This document shows positions 31,263-43,270 of a stretch of DNA of 64,000 bases, piece after piece. Location: NCBI GenBank assembly GCA_037102815.1, contig BTPP01000004.1, forward strand, positions 124,001 through 188,000, read 5' to 3'. Source of the stretch: Neurospora intermedia (lineage: Eukaryota; Ascomycota; Sordariomycetes; Sordariales; Sordariaceae). The notes beneath the pieces were generated by a model that was given only the letters and a program-made list of their open reading frames with translations, was not told the origin of the DNA and did no database searches. Both the position numbers and the translations under genes were made by a program. Within the stretch, counting starts at the first letter, position 1, and every line of letters starts with the position of its first letter.

Positions 31263-33012
31263 ATGGCGGCTTTTCCCTTTTTATCAGCCTCTTTTGTGCT
31301 TCTTCAGCTGGCATTCACATGTTCGGCCCAACATCTGAATCTTACTACTGGGCCATTGCACCTCGCCGGCCACACCCCCGGTGATGGCTGCGTCCACCTC
31401 CCCATCATCCATTCTACCAACACCGACCACTTTGCCCGCCGCGGCATCCAACTCGCTCTCAATAATCGGTCTGACGTAGCTTACTACGCCCAACGTACGT
31501 TCTTTTTTTTCAATTTTTTATTTTATTTTTTTTATTTTTATTTTTTTTTTTTTTCCGTTCCCTTCTCCTACCCAATACTAACCCCGATGACAGTCGAGAT
31601 CGGCACCCCCCCACAAACAGTCTACACCCAACTCGACACAGGCTCCTTCGAACTCTGGGTAAACCCGGACTGCACCACCGTCTCGCCCTCCGACTCCTCC
31701 TTCTGCGACCACATCGGCTTCTACAACGCCTCCCTCTCTTCCACGTCCAAATCCCTCGGTACCTCCAAAACCCTCCGTTACGGCATCGGCGCCGCCAACA
31801 TTTCCTACGTAACCGACACCATCTCCCTTTCCGGCTCCTCCACCTCTTTGAAAGATATCCAATTCGGCGTCGCCACCTCCTCCAAAGATGCCTTCTCCGG
31901 AATCCTAGGGATCGGCTACGGCCAGGGTCTAGCGACCAAATACCCCAATTTCATCGACCAGCTGTACGCCCAAAAAATCACCAAGGTGAAAGCCTACACT
32001 CTCGCACTAGGATCCAAGACGGCTCAACAGGGGAGTATCGTTTTCGGCGGGGTGGACACCTCCAAGTTCGCCGGACCGCTGGCGAGACTACCGATTATTT
32101 CAGCGGAAGACTCGCCGGATGGCGTCCCGCGGTTTTGGGTGCAGATGAACGGGATCAGACTTACGCCACCTTCGGGACAGAGCATGGGTGTTTACGAGGG
32201 GAGTAAAATCCCGGCGTTTTTGGATAGTGGGAGTACCATGACGATCTTGCCGCCTGCGTTGGCGAACAAGATTGCTGAGGACTTTGGGAGCCCGGAGATG
32301 GATGCGAATGGGTTTTATCGAGTCGGGTGCGAGTATGTGGAGATGAATGGGACGATGGATTTTGAGTTTATGGGTGCAGGACAAATGGTGACGGTTAGGG
32401 TGCCGTACAAGGAAATGATCAGGGAGGTGGGACAGGGGGAGAGCAAGATGTGCTATTTGGGGATCATGGGCAGTGAGAGTTTTACGTTGTTGGGGGATAC
32501 GTTTTTGAGGAGTGCTTATGGTGAGTTCAGTCCCCTCTTTTTTGCAGTAGAGGTATTGCTTGGGTGAATGCTAACAGAGTGAGACAGCTGTGTTTGACTT
32601 CCAGACCAACTCCATTTGGTTGACGCAAGCCACCTCGTGCGGTAACACGCCCGCCGCGCTCAGGGATGTTACCGATTTGTCTCGCGTGGTGGGGAATTGT
32701 CAGATACAGCCGGGCGAGAAGGAGGCGGTGGTGGATGTGGTTTCGGAGACGTCGATTGCGCCGCCTACTGGGTCGACAGGCGACACTGATGGTGTGACTG
32801 GGACGGGAGGAAATGGAAATGGAAACGGAGGGACGCGCACGGCGTGGGGGTTTGTCACCACAACATTGGCGGTACCTATGGCGACGGGTTCAGCTGGTGG
32901 TGGAAGTCTGAGCGCAACTACTTTGGAATCCTTTGGGAGAAGTCTGGCTGGTGATGTGGTGTTGAGCGTCGCGGTGGCTGTTGGTGCTGCGGTGTTGGGA
33001 AGTCTGTTGTGA
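31263..33012 (+). CDS. GPI-anchored pepsin-type aspartic protease (yapsin-like)
   Basis: Three exons: 31263-31494, 31594-32520 and 32588-33012, giving 527 aa. Intron 1 (GTACGT to ATGACAG) is 99 nt, in frame and extremely T-rich. Intron 2 (GTGAGT to GAGACAG) is 67 nt. Splicing yields YYAQLEIGTPPQ and SAYAVFDFQTNSIW, the expected family joins. The protein has an N-terminal signal peptide (about residues 1-22), catalytic DTGS at Asp92 and DSGS at Asp288, and a Ser/Thr/Gly-rich stalk. The C-terminal hydrophobic tail (VVLSVAVAVGAAVLGSLL) fits GPI attachment. Fungal yapsins act at the plasma membrane or cell wall, processing surface proteins. Family assignment is firm; substrate unknown. Confidence 0.92.
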
Positions 33013-33963
33013 TCTGCTGCATTCTGAGTTTGCATAGCATGGCGTGTTCAATTGATTTCCTCCTTGATTGTGGTCCATCAATGTGCAGTGATGTATGTAT
33101 CAATTGAGATGAATGAAGTGAAGCGATTCACGGTTTGAGAGTAGCAGACATAACCCTAACCCGTACTCTTGGCACATGGTTTGGGTTTGGGCCCGCAACG
33201 CACGGAGCCTCGACTGGAGGAGTCAAGCTGAAAATATCGGACGGATGACGTTTTGTCAGCGGCCACCGAGAGCATCGGTGCGACCCTCCCTCCCGTTTAG
33301 AGAAACATGTGGATGGAGTGAGAAGTGGTGGGTGGGTGCGTGGTTCTGGCGGCAAATCTCGGTTTTTTCTTCTTTTTTTTGTCCTTCTTCGGGGTGAACC
33401 GGGCAAACGGGAAGACGGGAGTCATAAACAGAGCTGAGAAAAAAAAAAAAAAAAAAAAAACAAGCACTATCATCTGCCCAGCAAGGTGGTTTAGCAACAG
33501 CGATGAACCCATTACAATTACTGCCCATCGAATCCACTGTTGTCCACTGTTTTCCCACTCTAACGGCATGCACTGACCCGCATGTACCGACGTTGATGTG
33601 CCCGCCCTATTCCCCTGCCCGCCATCGCCTTCTGCCGCGCACTACATTGATTACCTCTGATTGAGAGGATTGACCAATTAGAGAGCTCTCCCAAGGCCTA
33701 GAACAGCGAAGCTAGGCAGGTATTGGTGCATTTGTGTCCCATTGCAGATTTTGTGCATGAACCGGCTCGCCCTCCACTGAGTGGTCAAGAGGCTTTTCCA
33801 GGGCATTTATCAGGGTACAGATACCAGGACGGGAGTCAGGATTTGATATCAACTCAGGTTCCATCCTATCCCTCTTGCCCTTCATTTAACTGACGATAAC
33901 CACTTCTTTCCTTTTTTTTTTCTTCTTTTCGGTCAAAAAAAGAAAGGGAAAAGAAGCGCCAAG
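33013..33963. other. Intergenic with homopolymer tracts
   Basis: The 3' flank of the protease gene and the 5' flank of the MFS gene, which are tandem. It contains a T-rich run near 33361-33381, an A run at 33439-33460, and a polypyrimidine then polypurine tract just before the MFS start (33906-33956). The latter is a common arrangement at fungal transcription starts. No coding sequence supported. Confidence 0.5.
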
Positions 33964-35825
33964 ATGACGCGACCCCAGAGGAGCTCAACTTTGGACTCTG
34001 CAAGGCCCTTGCTCAGCCACCATGATACCGAGGACGATTTGTTATGGCAGCAACGGTCGCGATATCACGGCACAGATGCGACGATAGCCCGTGCACCGCA
34101 CGTCAACGACGGCAACAATGTTGGTGATGATGATGATAATGATGATGATGATGGGTTGGAGGATTACATCAGCCACTTTGACGACGACCCGGATAACCCG
34201 CAGAACTGGCCGGCATCATTCAAATGGAGTGTGGTGGCTTTATTGGCCATGACGGCTTTTAGTGTGTACGTGCACCCACATGATTCTCACAGTTCACATA
34301 TTCAATCTCATCCCCCATTTTTTGTCTTCACAATAATCCAAAAGTTAACAAATTCTTGATAGCACATTCAACTGCATCTCCCTCGTCCCCCTCGCCCCCT
34401 CCATCGTCCGCTCCCTCACCCCTCCACCTGCCCCTTCCGACGGGACGGACTCTTCCCTCCCACCACCCGCCAACCTCAAATCCGCCTCCGTCCTCCTCGT
34501 CACCATCTGGGAACTAGGCGAGGCCGCGGGTCCTTTACTCATCGCGCCGCTCTCCGAGCTTTTCGGGCGCTACCCAACCCTCAACATCACCAACCTCCTC
34601 CTCATTTTATTTACTATCCTCACCGCCACCGCCACTTCCGTCCCGACGCTCATCTTGTCCCGCTGCCTGACGGGCATGGCAGTCGCTTCCAACGTGCTCA
34701 ACCCCGCCATCGTGGGGGACATGTTCCCTTCTGACCAGCGGGGAAGCGCCATGTCGCTCATCTTCATTGCGCCGCTTATCGGGGGCGCGGTCGGGCCAGC
34801 GATATCCAGCGCCGTTGCGGAGAGCGTAGGGTGGAGGAAGGTGGTGTGGGGTGTAGTGGGTTTAAGCACCATTTGCGAGATTCTGTTTTTGTGTTTGTTT
34901 AAGGAGACGTATAAAGTGGCGATTGTGAGGAGGAGGGTGATGAGGGAGAAGCACAGCAGGCACAACAGGTTGGCGGCGAATGCGCATTTGGACATGAGCA
35001 CGGGCAACTTGAAAAGAGGCAAAAACAGCAAGCGCGAGGAGTGGAGGAAACTGAGGGATTCGGTGTTGAGGCCGTTCTTGGTGGTGTTTGGGTCCGGACT
35101 GTTGATGGCTTTGAGCTTGTTGGGGTCCGTCACGTTTTCGTATTTTTACGTGGTTAGTGTGACGTTGCCCGAGATTCTGGAGGACAAATATGGGCTGTCC
35201 GGGGCGGTGAAGGGGTTGTGTTTTATGGGGTTTAGTACGTTTTACCCTCTCTTCTGTTTCTTCTCCCATGACGTACTAACGCACCTCAACAGCCGTCGGC
35301 TCCTTCCTCGCCGTCCTAACCTGCAACGCCTTCCTCGACCGTATTTACATCGCCCTCCGGGACCGCGACGCCGCCCTCACCCAGCCTTGCTCCCCGGATG
35401 ATTGCCTACCCAAGGAAAAACCAGAATACCGCCTTCCTCTCACCATCCTCGGCGCCTTCAGCATGCCTTTCGCCATCACCTTTTACGGCTGGGTCGCCGA
35501 GCTTTCGCTCCCTCTCCCCTTGTTGCTCATTGCTTGTGGGCTGATTGGCGCCAACACCATGATGACCCTGATCCCGCTGATGGCCTACGTGGTGGATGCG
35601 TTTGGCTTGTTCTCGGCGAGTGCCATGACGGGTGTGATTGTGAGTAGATGTCTGATGGGCACGTTCTTGCCCTTGGCAGCGGCGCCGTTGGTGGATTCGT
35701 TTGGGTATGGATGGGGGTTCATGGTCTTTGGAGTCATGAGTGGCGCGTTGGCGCCGATTAGTGTGGTGGTGTTTAGGTATGGAGAGAGGTGGAGGCAGTT
35801 TTGCAAGTATAGCAGGGTGGAGTAG
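33964..35825 (+). CDS. Major facilitator superfamily transporter, DHA1 drug-type
   Basis: Three exons: 33964-34265, 34363-35234 and 35293-35825, giving 568 aa. The introns begin GTACGT in both cases and end TTGATAG and TCAACAG. The cytosolic N-terminus has a run of Asp/Asn (DDDDNDDDDG), then the typical DDPDNPQNW lead into the first membrane segment. Signature pieces are LWELGEA-like (VTIWELGEAAGPLL), SELFGRYP (loop 2-3), RCLTGMAVA and FPSDQRGSAMS. The central loop is basic. About 12 membrane segments are expected. The family exports drugs or polyamines by proton antiport; the specific substrate cannot be read from sequence. Confidence 0.9.
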
Positions 35826-37801
35826 TAGGTTGTTAGGGCTATGGGTGTGTGCGGAAGTCGGGATCTGTTGATGACATGTGATTGGGATATGATATGGACT
35901 GGATATGGGATATGATGGAATATGGGATATGATGGAATATGGACGAACAAAAGCATAGGATGGGAAAAGTTGGGGATTTGGTTTGCATGATTAACGACTG
36001 GACGACAAAAGTTGGGTGGGATAAGACAAAAGTTGTGGTATTCTTCTCGGAAGGGATGCGCATTCGGCGCGTTCTTTTCCATGTAACTAGAGTTTGAGAG
36101 AACAACAAAAAGAGAAAAGTCAAAAGTGTCTTTGACTGTCAGGTCGTTTTTACAAGTTCTTCTGCAAAGGAATCGATTACTATTGAAGACAATGCCGATG
36201 TCGTCGTCTCGTCAATCTTGGCCGGGCATTTTCACATGGGAACCGCATATCCGCCAAGATCTGCAAAACCGTACAAATTTGCTAACAAAATAACCGACCA
36301 TTGAATACCTAGTATGTGTAAGTGCGCCCTTGTTGGTTGCCTTTGACAAATACACAACCCACGGATTGACTAGAAGTTATTGTAACCCGGCACCACCGGC
36401 CCATGGGGCTTAGATCGGATACATATGTAACACGGCCCCTGGCGGCCCATCAGGGAACATCCGTGGAGTCCGGGGGTCCGTAGCTCCGGAGAGTCGGAGA
36501 AGACGGGGTGTGTTCCAAGTTCCAGAATGCCGTCTCAGCCCAACGACTTCCGTCCCGGTCCCTCTTGCTCCGGCCTTTTGTAATGTGGCCATCTCTCTCG
36601 TATTTTGATGATGCGTCGTTCGTAGGCCAAGGACGTTGAAATTGCGCGGCTGGGTCTAGGTTACTTCTAGGCTTCGTAAAGATACCCAACCGGGCACCCT
36701 GGGACAGAGTTTTGCTAGCTTCAGGAGGCGCTGATCAGTTGGCGGGCTACGTGTACACTACTAGCTAATCGCCGTCGCTGAGGCATCGCTCTGTGAACAC
36801 GGTGATGATTGGGCTGGTTGGTAGTATGCGCAACCGTTCTGGGAAACAAGGTTATAATAATACTATTGAATGGAAAATGGAATTGGAAGGTCACATGTGT
36901 GCCTTGGAAGGTAACCTGGCGATCAGTAAGTGATCCGGAGCTCTGGGCAGTGGGCAGCCATTCAGCGGTGGATGCCGCCATAGAGGTACCTGGTCGGGTA
37001 GAAGAAGCACTGTACAGTCCGATGCTGGTTTGTTTGTTAGGTTGGTACACTAGGCCCTCTTGGTAGTATAATATATATAGTGTACTAGATGAAATCTTTC
37101 TCGAATTGTCTTAAAGCTTATATAAATCAATCAAAAGGCACTAGTAGGATCTAATTTGGCATTTTGGATAGTAGAGATGGCGTATCCAAGGTAAAGTCAG
37201 GTATGCATTAGTTAGCTATACAAACGCATGGAAAAGTTGACACGAGGTCTCGAACTAACAAATAAACCAGTACTGGACTGTAGTGTACACTACTTACCAT
37301 ACAAGGATACCCCACTACAGAATATCATAGTACCTCGACAAAGTGCCAAGCACGTCGCCCTGGAAATGGTTCCTGCCCCATGACGCACTTTTTGCACCGC
37401 TTCCTCTCGCCGGACGGTAGTAGTGTACCGACCTCTACGGCAGTACTTTGGAGTGTACACGACCAACAAAAATGAAAAGGATCAACATGGCGACGCATTC
37501 TTGATTCCATCTCAACAAGGCCAATTGGGACCATGCCATTGCCCCAGAAAAGAATTGGACCCAGAGGACTCATGCCCGCCCTGTTATCCCCGAGTCACGA
37601 CTCCACGCCCAAGTCACCGTCCCTGCAAAAAGTTGCGACTAAAGAAGAATCCACAGAAGCCGCCGTTTGATCTTCCCTTCTCTTTTTTTTTCCGTCTTTT
37701 TCTTTTTCTTTTCCTTTTACTCTCTTTTTTCTACTATCTCCCCAACACAACCAAGTCATCGCCACATCCCAAGTCGACAGTCGTCCGCTCGCTCGCTCGC
37801 C
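35826..37801. other. Intergenic, contains a TIR element
   Basis: The first 300 bp are a low-complexity GGATATGATATGG-type repeat (35880-35945) downstream of the MFS gene. The middle has weak frames only (for example a minus frame at 36450-36689). A complete 266-bp TIR element is at 37015-37280. The last about 130 bp before 37802 form a pyrimidine-rich promoter/leader. Confidence 0.5.
37015..37280 (+). mobile_element. 266-bp TIR element with TA target site (MITE-like), copy 1
   Basis: The left end CAGTCCGATGCTGGTTTGTT and the inverted right end CAGTCCAGTACTGGTTTATT form terminal inverted repeats of about 26 bp, flanked on both sides by TA. TA duplication and a CAGT start fit Tc1/mariner-type MITEs. 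There is no coding capacity. A second full copy in reverse orientation is at 42566-42831 and fragments lie at 15239 and 49002. Confidence 0.8.
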
Positions 37802-40800
37802 ATGGCAGAACAACAGGATGCCGGCGACCCGAGGCGGCGACAGACACGCGACTATTCCGATTCTCCCATCTCGGTAGAAGAAGGCTTTGCGACAGCCACC
37901 ACCCTCGCTTCCCGACACCAGCAACAGCAACAGCAGCAGCACGAATATGAACATGAACCACCACCTACCCCACGATTACCCGACAACGATGGCGATGATG
38001 GCCTCACTACCGACACCAACAGCGACACCGACGATGACATGCGCGTCCGCACCAATGTTACCAATGTCGCCCCAAATCCAGTCCCGCAGAAGCCAAGCAA
38101 GAAGGCCGGCTGGCTGGCCGCCATGGCTGCTAAGCTGGGTCTCGACATGCCCACAGTCATCACCATGTTCAAGTACGTTGTGCCTGGCTTCAGTAGCAGG
38201 TAGGTAGGTATACAAGACACTAACAACACACAGAGGCTCCCTGCCCCCTACCATCGGCATCGCCATGTGCCAGTCCCACACTATCGCCATCTACTTCGGC
38301 ACCGTCGGCTACCTCGTTCCCATCGTCTCCGTCCTGGCCATTGCCATCCTCCCCCGCGGAAAATTCCTCATGAACTTGGTCCTCAACCTTCTCGCCATCT
38401 GCTTCGGCTCCGCCGTCTCCATGCTCGCCCTCTATAGCGCCGTCAAGGCCCGCGAACACACCACACCCAAAGACGCCCCAGTTTCCGCGCTGCCGACCTA
38501 CAACTCGAGCCAGAGCGCTGTCTGTGCCGTCTGGCTGTTTTTCAACATCTGGCTGGGAAACGTGGTCAGGGCCAAGATGCCGGCCTTCAACATCTCCATC
38601 ATCATCTACAGTATCTTGGTCAACATCGCTGCCACTTTCGGCCCCATCATGACCACCATGGCCGCCGCCCAGCACTTTGTTCAGCAACTGTTGACAGGCA
38701 TGCTGCTGGCTATGGCCATTGCCTCGGCTGTCAACCTCTTCATCTTCCCCGTCAGCAGCCGTCTGGTGGTCTTCAAGGAGTTTGCGGGCGCCATTGGCCT
38801 GTTGCGAAAGACGGCTTCCCTGCAAAAGGCTTACCTGGCCAGTCTCGAGTCGGAGGATATGTTCGCGCCTGCTACGAGAACTGATACCTGGGCGAGGAAG
38901 GAGGCCAAAAAGGCCGAGAAGGGGAATCGAAAGCCAAGAATCACCAAGGAGGCCAAGGCCGCGAAAGCGCTGGGCGAGACCGCTGCTGCCCTACGAGAAC
39001 TCTCTGGAAAGTTGCATGCCGACATGGGCTTTGCCAAGAGAGACATTGCTTGGGGAAGGCTGGATGCCTCCGATCTCAGCCACATATTCACCCTGTTAAG
39101 GAATGTGTATATCCCTGTTTTGGGCATGACCACCATCATCGATATTTTCAAGCGCGTCTCCGAGACCCAGGGGTGGTACACCGAAGAAGACACGCCACCC
39201 GAGGTGGTAGCCGAGAAGGAGATCGAAAAGCGGGTATGGAACGAAGTAATGAAGCAGATGCACGAGCCCTTTGAAATCCTCTCCGAAGCCATCGACAAAG
39301 GTCTCCAACACGCCGCCCTCCAGCTGGACTTTACCCCGCGCCCCAAGAAATCCAAAACTGCCGATATTGAGGAAAAGGCCGGTCAGCCTCTGCAGCCTGG
39401 CGATTTGGGATATGCTCAGGTGATCCATGAGAAGGTGGCAGCCTTTTACGCCAAAAAGGGTGAGCTTCTCAAGATTTGGGTCAAGGAAAAGGGTCTGATC
39501 TACGACGAAGAAGGCTTTACCGCCCACGACACCGTCCCTCTCGAGCGCCAAAAGCGCGACCAAGCCCAGCTCAACATCTTGCTCTACATGGAAAACCTCA
39601 TGCACGCCTCGGGCAACGCCGTCTACGAGTTCGCTGCCTACGCAGATTCCAAGGTCGAAGACGGCACCATGTCGCGAAAGCGCTTAATCATGCCCGGATT
39701 CAGGCGGTTGGAGAAGTGGTTCCTTGCTGTTTTGAGGAATGAGGACTCGACAGCCGAGGGATCGCCTGACCTTTCGGAGAGCAGCAACACGATTGTGAGC
39801 TTTGGCGATGGTTTCAACAACAACAAGAAGGACCCCGAACACCTCCCGCCCGCTACTGCGTGGGAGCGCTTCGGTAACCGCCTCCGCAAAATTTCAAAGT
39901 TTTTCGGGTCAGAAGAATCCGCTTTTGGCTTCCGCGTTGCTTGCGCCACCATGTCCATTGGCATCGTCGCCTACCTCAAGGAAACCCAAGCCTTCTTCCG
40001 CGAGCAGCGTCTAGTCTGGGCCATGATCATGGTAGCCATCGGCATGACCATGACTTCTGGCCAGTCGTTGTTTGGCTTCATCTGCCGTACAAGTGGTACG
40101 GTGGCGGGCATGGTATTGTCACTGATCGTGTGGTATATCGTTGATGGACATCCGCCAGGTGTCATTGTCTTCTTGATGTTGAGCATCTTCCTGTGTTACT
40201 ACTTCTTTCTAAAGTATCCCCGGTTTGTGCCCGCGGTCATGATTACTGTTGTCACGCAGGTCATGATTATCGGCTACGAGTTGCAGGTGGGCATGATTGG
40301 AAGGGCGGCGGCGGAGAGAACCGGGCAACCTGTATACGAGTGAGTTGTCCATTTTTTTCTCTTGCCAAAGTATTCACTGACGGTGTCCGCAGAATCTACC
40401 TCCTGGGCCCCTACCGTCTTGCTTGCGTCGCCGGTGGCTGTCTCGTCGCCTTTATCTGGACCATCTTCCCCTCGCCGCTAACCGATCGGACCTGGCTCCG
40501 CCGCGACCTCTCAGCAACCCTCTACCTCGTTGCCAACTACTCGTCCATCATCAACTCCACCCTACAAACCAAGCTTACCGAACAGGCAGGCGACGTCAAT
40601 ATCAAGGGAACCCCCGCTCACCAGCTGTTCAAATTCCGATCCAAGATCTTTGGCAAGCTGATGATGCTCATCCCCTCCATGTCTCAGCACTCGGAGTGGC
40701 AGAAGTGGGAACCCACTATCGGCGGCAGGTTTCCTCGGGAAGTTTATGACGAGATTATTCTCAGGACTAATCGCATGGTGGCCTATCTGACGCTTATGAG

Positions 40801-41833
40801 CTATACGATTACGAACCCGATTCATGCCCCGACCAAGATGAAACCGTATGCTTCGCAAAACCAGATTGCCAGCCCGCGCGCGTCGTCAGTGGCTGTGTAC
40901 CCCAAGTGGGACAATCAGGTTGCGGAACTGGTCATGACCTTGGAGCCGACACACCACACCATCCTGTCGACTTTGACTCTGCTCTCCAACTCGTTACTCT
41001 CCGGCCAGAGTCTCCCACCATTCATGCCCCTCCCGCGTCCCTACGACATTACCCGCCGCCTCATTCGCCTCGGAACAACCAGTCCACTCCGCAGCCACCC
41101 CGCAAGCCCTTATGCATCCGGCGCCGAATCCGACTCCGACTCCGAAGACGACGATGCCGACGACGCCTACAATGAGCCTGGGCCATTTAAGTTGATGGAC
41201 TCGCGCTCCGGCGAAGACGACTACGAGCACGTCAAGCGCGAAATCAGCTACTTTTCTTCTCACAGCCACGACACCCGCCACCAATCTCTCTCCCAAGCCG
41301 CCAACCCTAACGCCACCACCCCCTCTCCTGCCCAATCCCCCGGTGCCACTCCTTCGGGCTCCGCCCATCTGGCTTTTTCCTTCCCTCCAGGAATCCAGAC
41401 GCATTCGCCCACGCACAGCCGCAACCCATCATTCTCTCGACCCAGAGCGTTTTCGCCTTCTCACTCTCGCGCTCACTCGCGCGCTCCAACGTCGCGGGCG
41501 CACTCGAGGGCTCATAGCCGTGCGCGCTCAGTGCAGCAGACGAACCAAAACCTTCTTGAGGGTCTACTTCAGGATGAACCGGGTTACGCAGAGTTTGCTG
41601 TCCTCCAGGTGTGCACGGGCCTGGTGTGTGATGATCTCGAGGGGCTGGTCAAGGCGGTGATTAGTTTGGTGGGAGTGGTGGATTTCAGCTTTCGAGTGGA
41701 TCGGAGTGAGGAGGAGGTGCATTTGGGAAGGAGGGCGAGTTTGGCGAGGAAGATGAGGGAGGTGAAGAGGATGGGGACGATTGGAAGGGGGAAAGGGAAG
41801 GGAAAGGGAAAGGAAAAGGCGAAGGCGCAGTGA
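37802..41833 (+). CDS. Large membrane protein of the fungal ArAE/BRE4-like transporter family
   Basis: Three exons: 37802-38172, 38234-40339 and 40393-41833, giving 1305 aa. Introns are 61 nt (GTACGT to ACACAG) and 53 nt (GTGAGT to CCGCAG). Residues 1-105 are acidic and Gln-rich. Then comes a six-segment membrane block (about 125-330; start GSLPPTIGIAMCQSH) as in the fungal ER transporter 6TM N-terminal domain. A long soluble region follows. A second membrane block (about 687-845; AFGFRVACATMS to LVAFIWTIFPSP) resembles the FUSC/ArAE repeat. The C-terminus is low-complexity with Arg/Ser repeats (HSRAHSR). Members are thought to be aromatic acid or lipid-related transporters; role here is inferred by family only. 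Confidence 0.85.
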
Positions 41834-43270
41834 GGGAGGGAGGGATTGACGAGGGGGAGTACTGAAAGAACGAAGAAGAGAAGAGAGATGAATATTAATA
41901 CCCAAACTACCTAGAGGTAGTCAGTCAGTCAGTCAGTCAGTCACATATCATGACTTACGTTGGGACTGGACTGGACTGGAGGTGAGTGGACTGGACTAGA
42001 ACGGGCGCAAAGAATGGCGTTCGTCCTGGTGCATTTCCATTTTTCAGCTCAGCATTTTCCAGCTGAGCATATTTTCTACGACGGGATTGATTCATGGCTC
42101 ATGTCCAGCATGTCTAGCAACGTCATTACGCCCCCCATATCATATTTTACATGTCGTCACTTGGGATCGGATCTATGCTAATGTTTCTATGGATGATGGG
42201 TGGAAATTTCAAATTCATTTGTTACATATCTTACGTTACCTACTACCTCTACCTTACATACCTAATTACCTACTTTATATATAGTCTACGCCGATAGATG
42301 AAAAGAAGAGAAAAGAGAAGAATCTAATAATATTCAATGTTCGTATATCAAGAAGAAGAGGAAGAAGTTAGAAGGTCTTTGGGTCCTTTTGTATCATGGA
42401 GTATGTATAGACTAGAAGTGTCGGTTGTCAGCTTGGTGTGTTACTGTTTGTTACCTACTTTAGTGTAGAGATACCTAGGACAGGTAGCGCGGCCCGGCCC
42501 GGGCCGATCCGGTGCTGCCCGTTCGTTCGTAGTGTAGGTCTTATATTGAAATTGAGTGTAACGTACAGTCCAGTACTGGTTTGTTTGTTACATGTAGTTC
42601 GAGACGTCGTGTCAACTTTCCTATGCGTTTTCATAGCTAACTAATGTATAATCTTACTTTGGATACGCCATCTCTAGCATTCAAAATGCCAAATCAAATC
42701 CAGCAAATACCTTCTAGTTTATCTATATTACCTTTAAGCCTATTCGACATAGATTTTGTCTAGTACACTATATTTATTGTATAGAAGGAGTGCCTGGTGT
42801 GCCAAGCTAACACCAAACTAGCATTAAACTGCAGACTAACGACCTTTGTTTTTTTTCTTTATTTTAGAACTCTACTTTCTTCTTTCCTTTTCCGTCTTAC
42901 GATCACAGCACACTTCAGGTACTCGGCCCCGGAAAAGTAAAAAGGATATAATCCAGCCCTAGTTTGTTCGTCTGTTTATACGGTACTAGATAGGTAGGGT
43001 AGGTACCTAGAGGTATGAATTGGAAGCCTTGGGGTTCGAGGCATGCATCTCTCCCTTCTTCGTGAGCGGACATAAATCCCGGAGAATAGGTGCTTCTAAA
43101 CCCCCCAAGTTCTTTTTTTTTTTTCGCCTTTCCGATTTGCCTATGCCCACCTACCAGAGTTGGTATCTACCTACCTAGGCACTACCCTCAGCCTGTCCTC
43201 CATTCCCCGTGTAGTCTCTACTACACCCTTTTTGTTCCTTCAACCCATAACGTAGTATCATCCATTCCTG
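41834..43270. other. Intergenic between convergent genes, contains a TIR element
   Basis: Separates the 3' ends of the ArAE-type gene (plus) and the 556-aa gene (minus). It contains a CAGT tandem tract (41917-41942), AG-rich runs near 42300-42370, the reverse-oriented 266-bp TIR element (42566-42831) and TACC-type motifs near 42990. No supported coding sequence. Confidence 0.5.
42566..42831 (-). mobile_element. 266-bp TIR element (MITE-like), copy 2, inverted
   Basis: The same length as the 37-kb copy and alignable along its whole length on the opposite strand. It begins CAGTCCAGTACTGGTTTGTT after a TA at 42564 and ends with a more degenerate terminal repeat (CTAACACCAAACTAGC...AAACTG) followed by CA, probably a mutated TA. 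No coding capacity. Confidence 0.75.
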
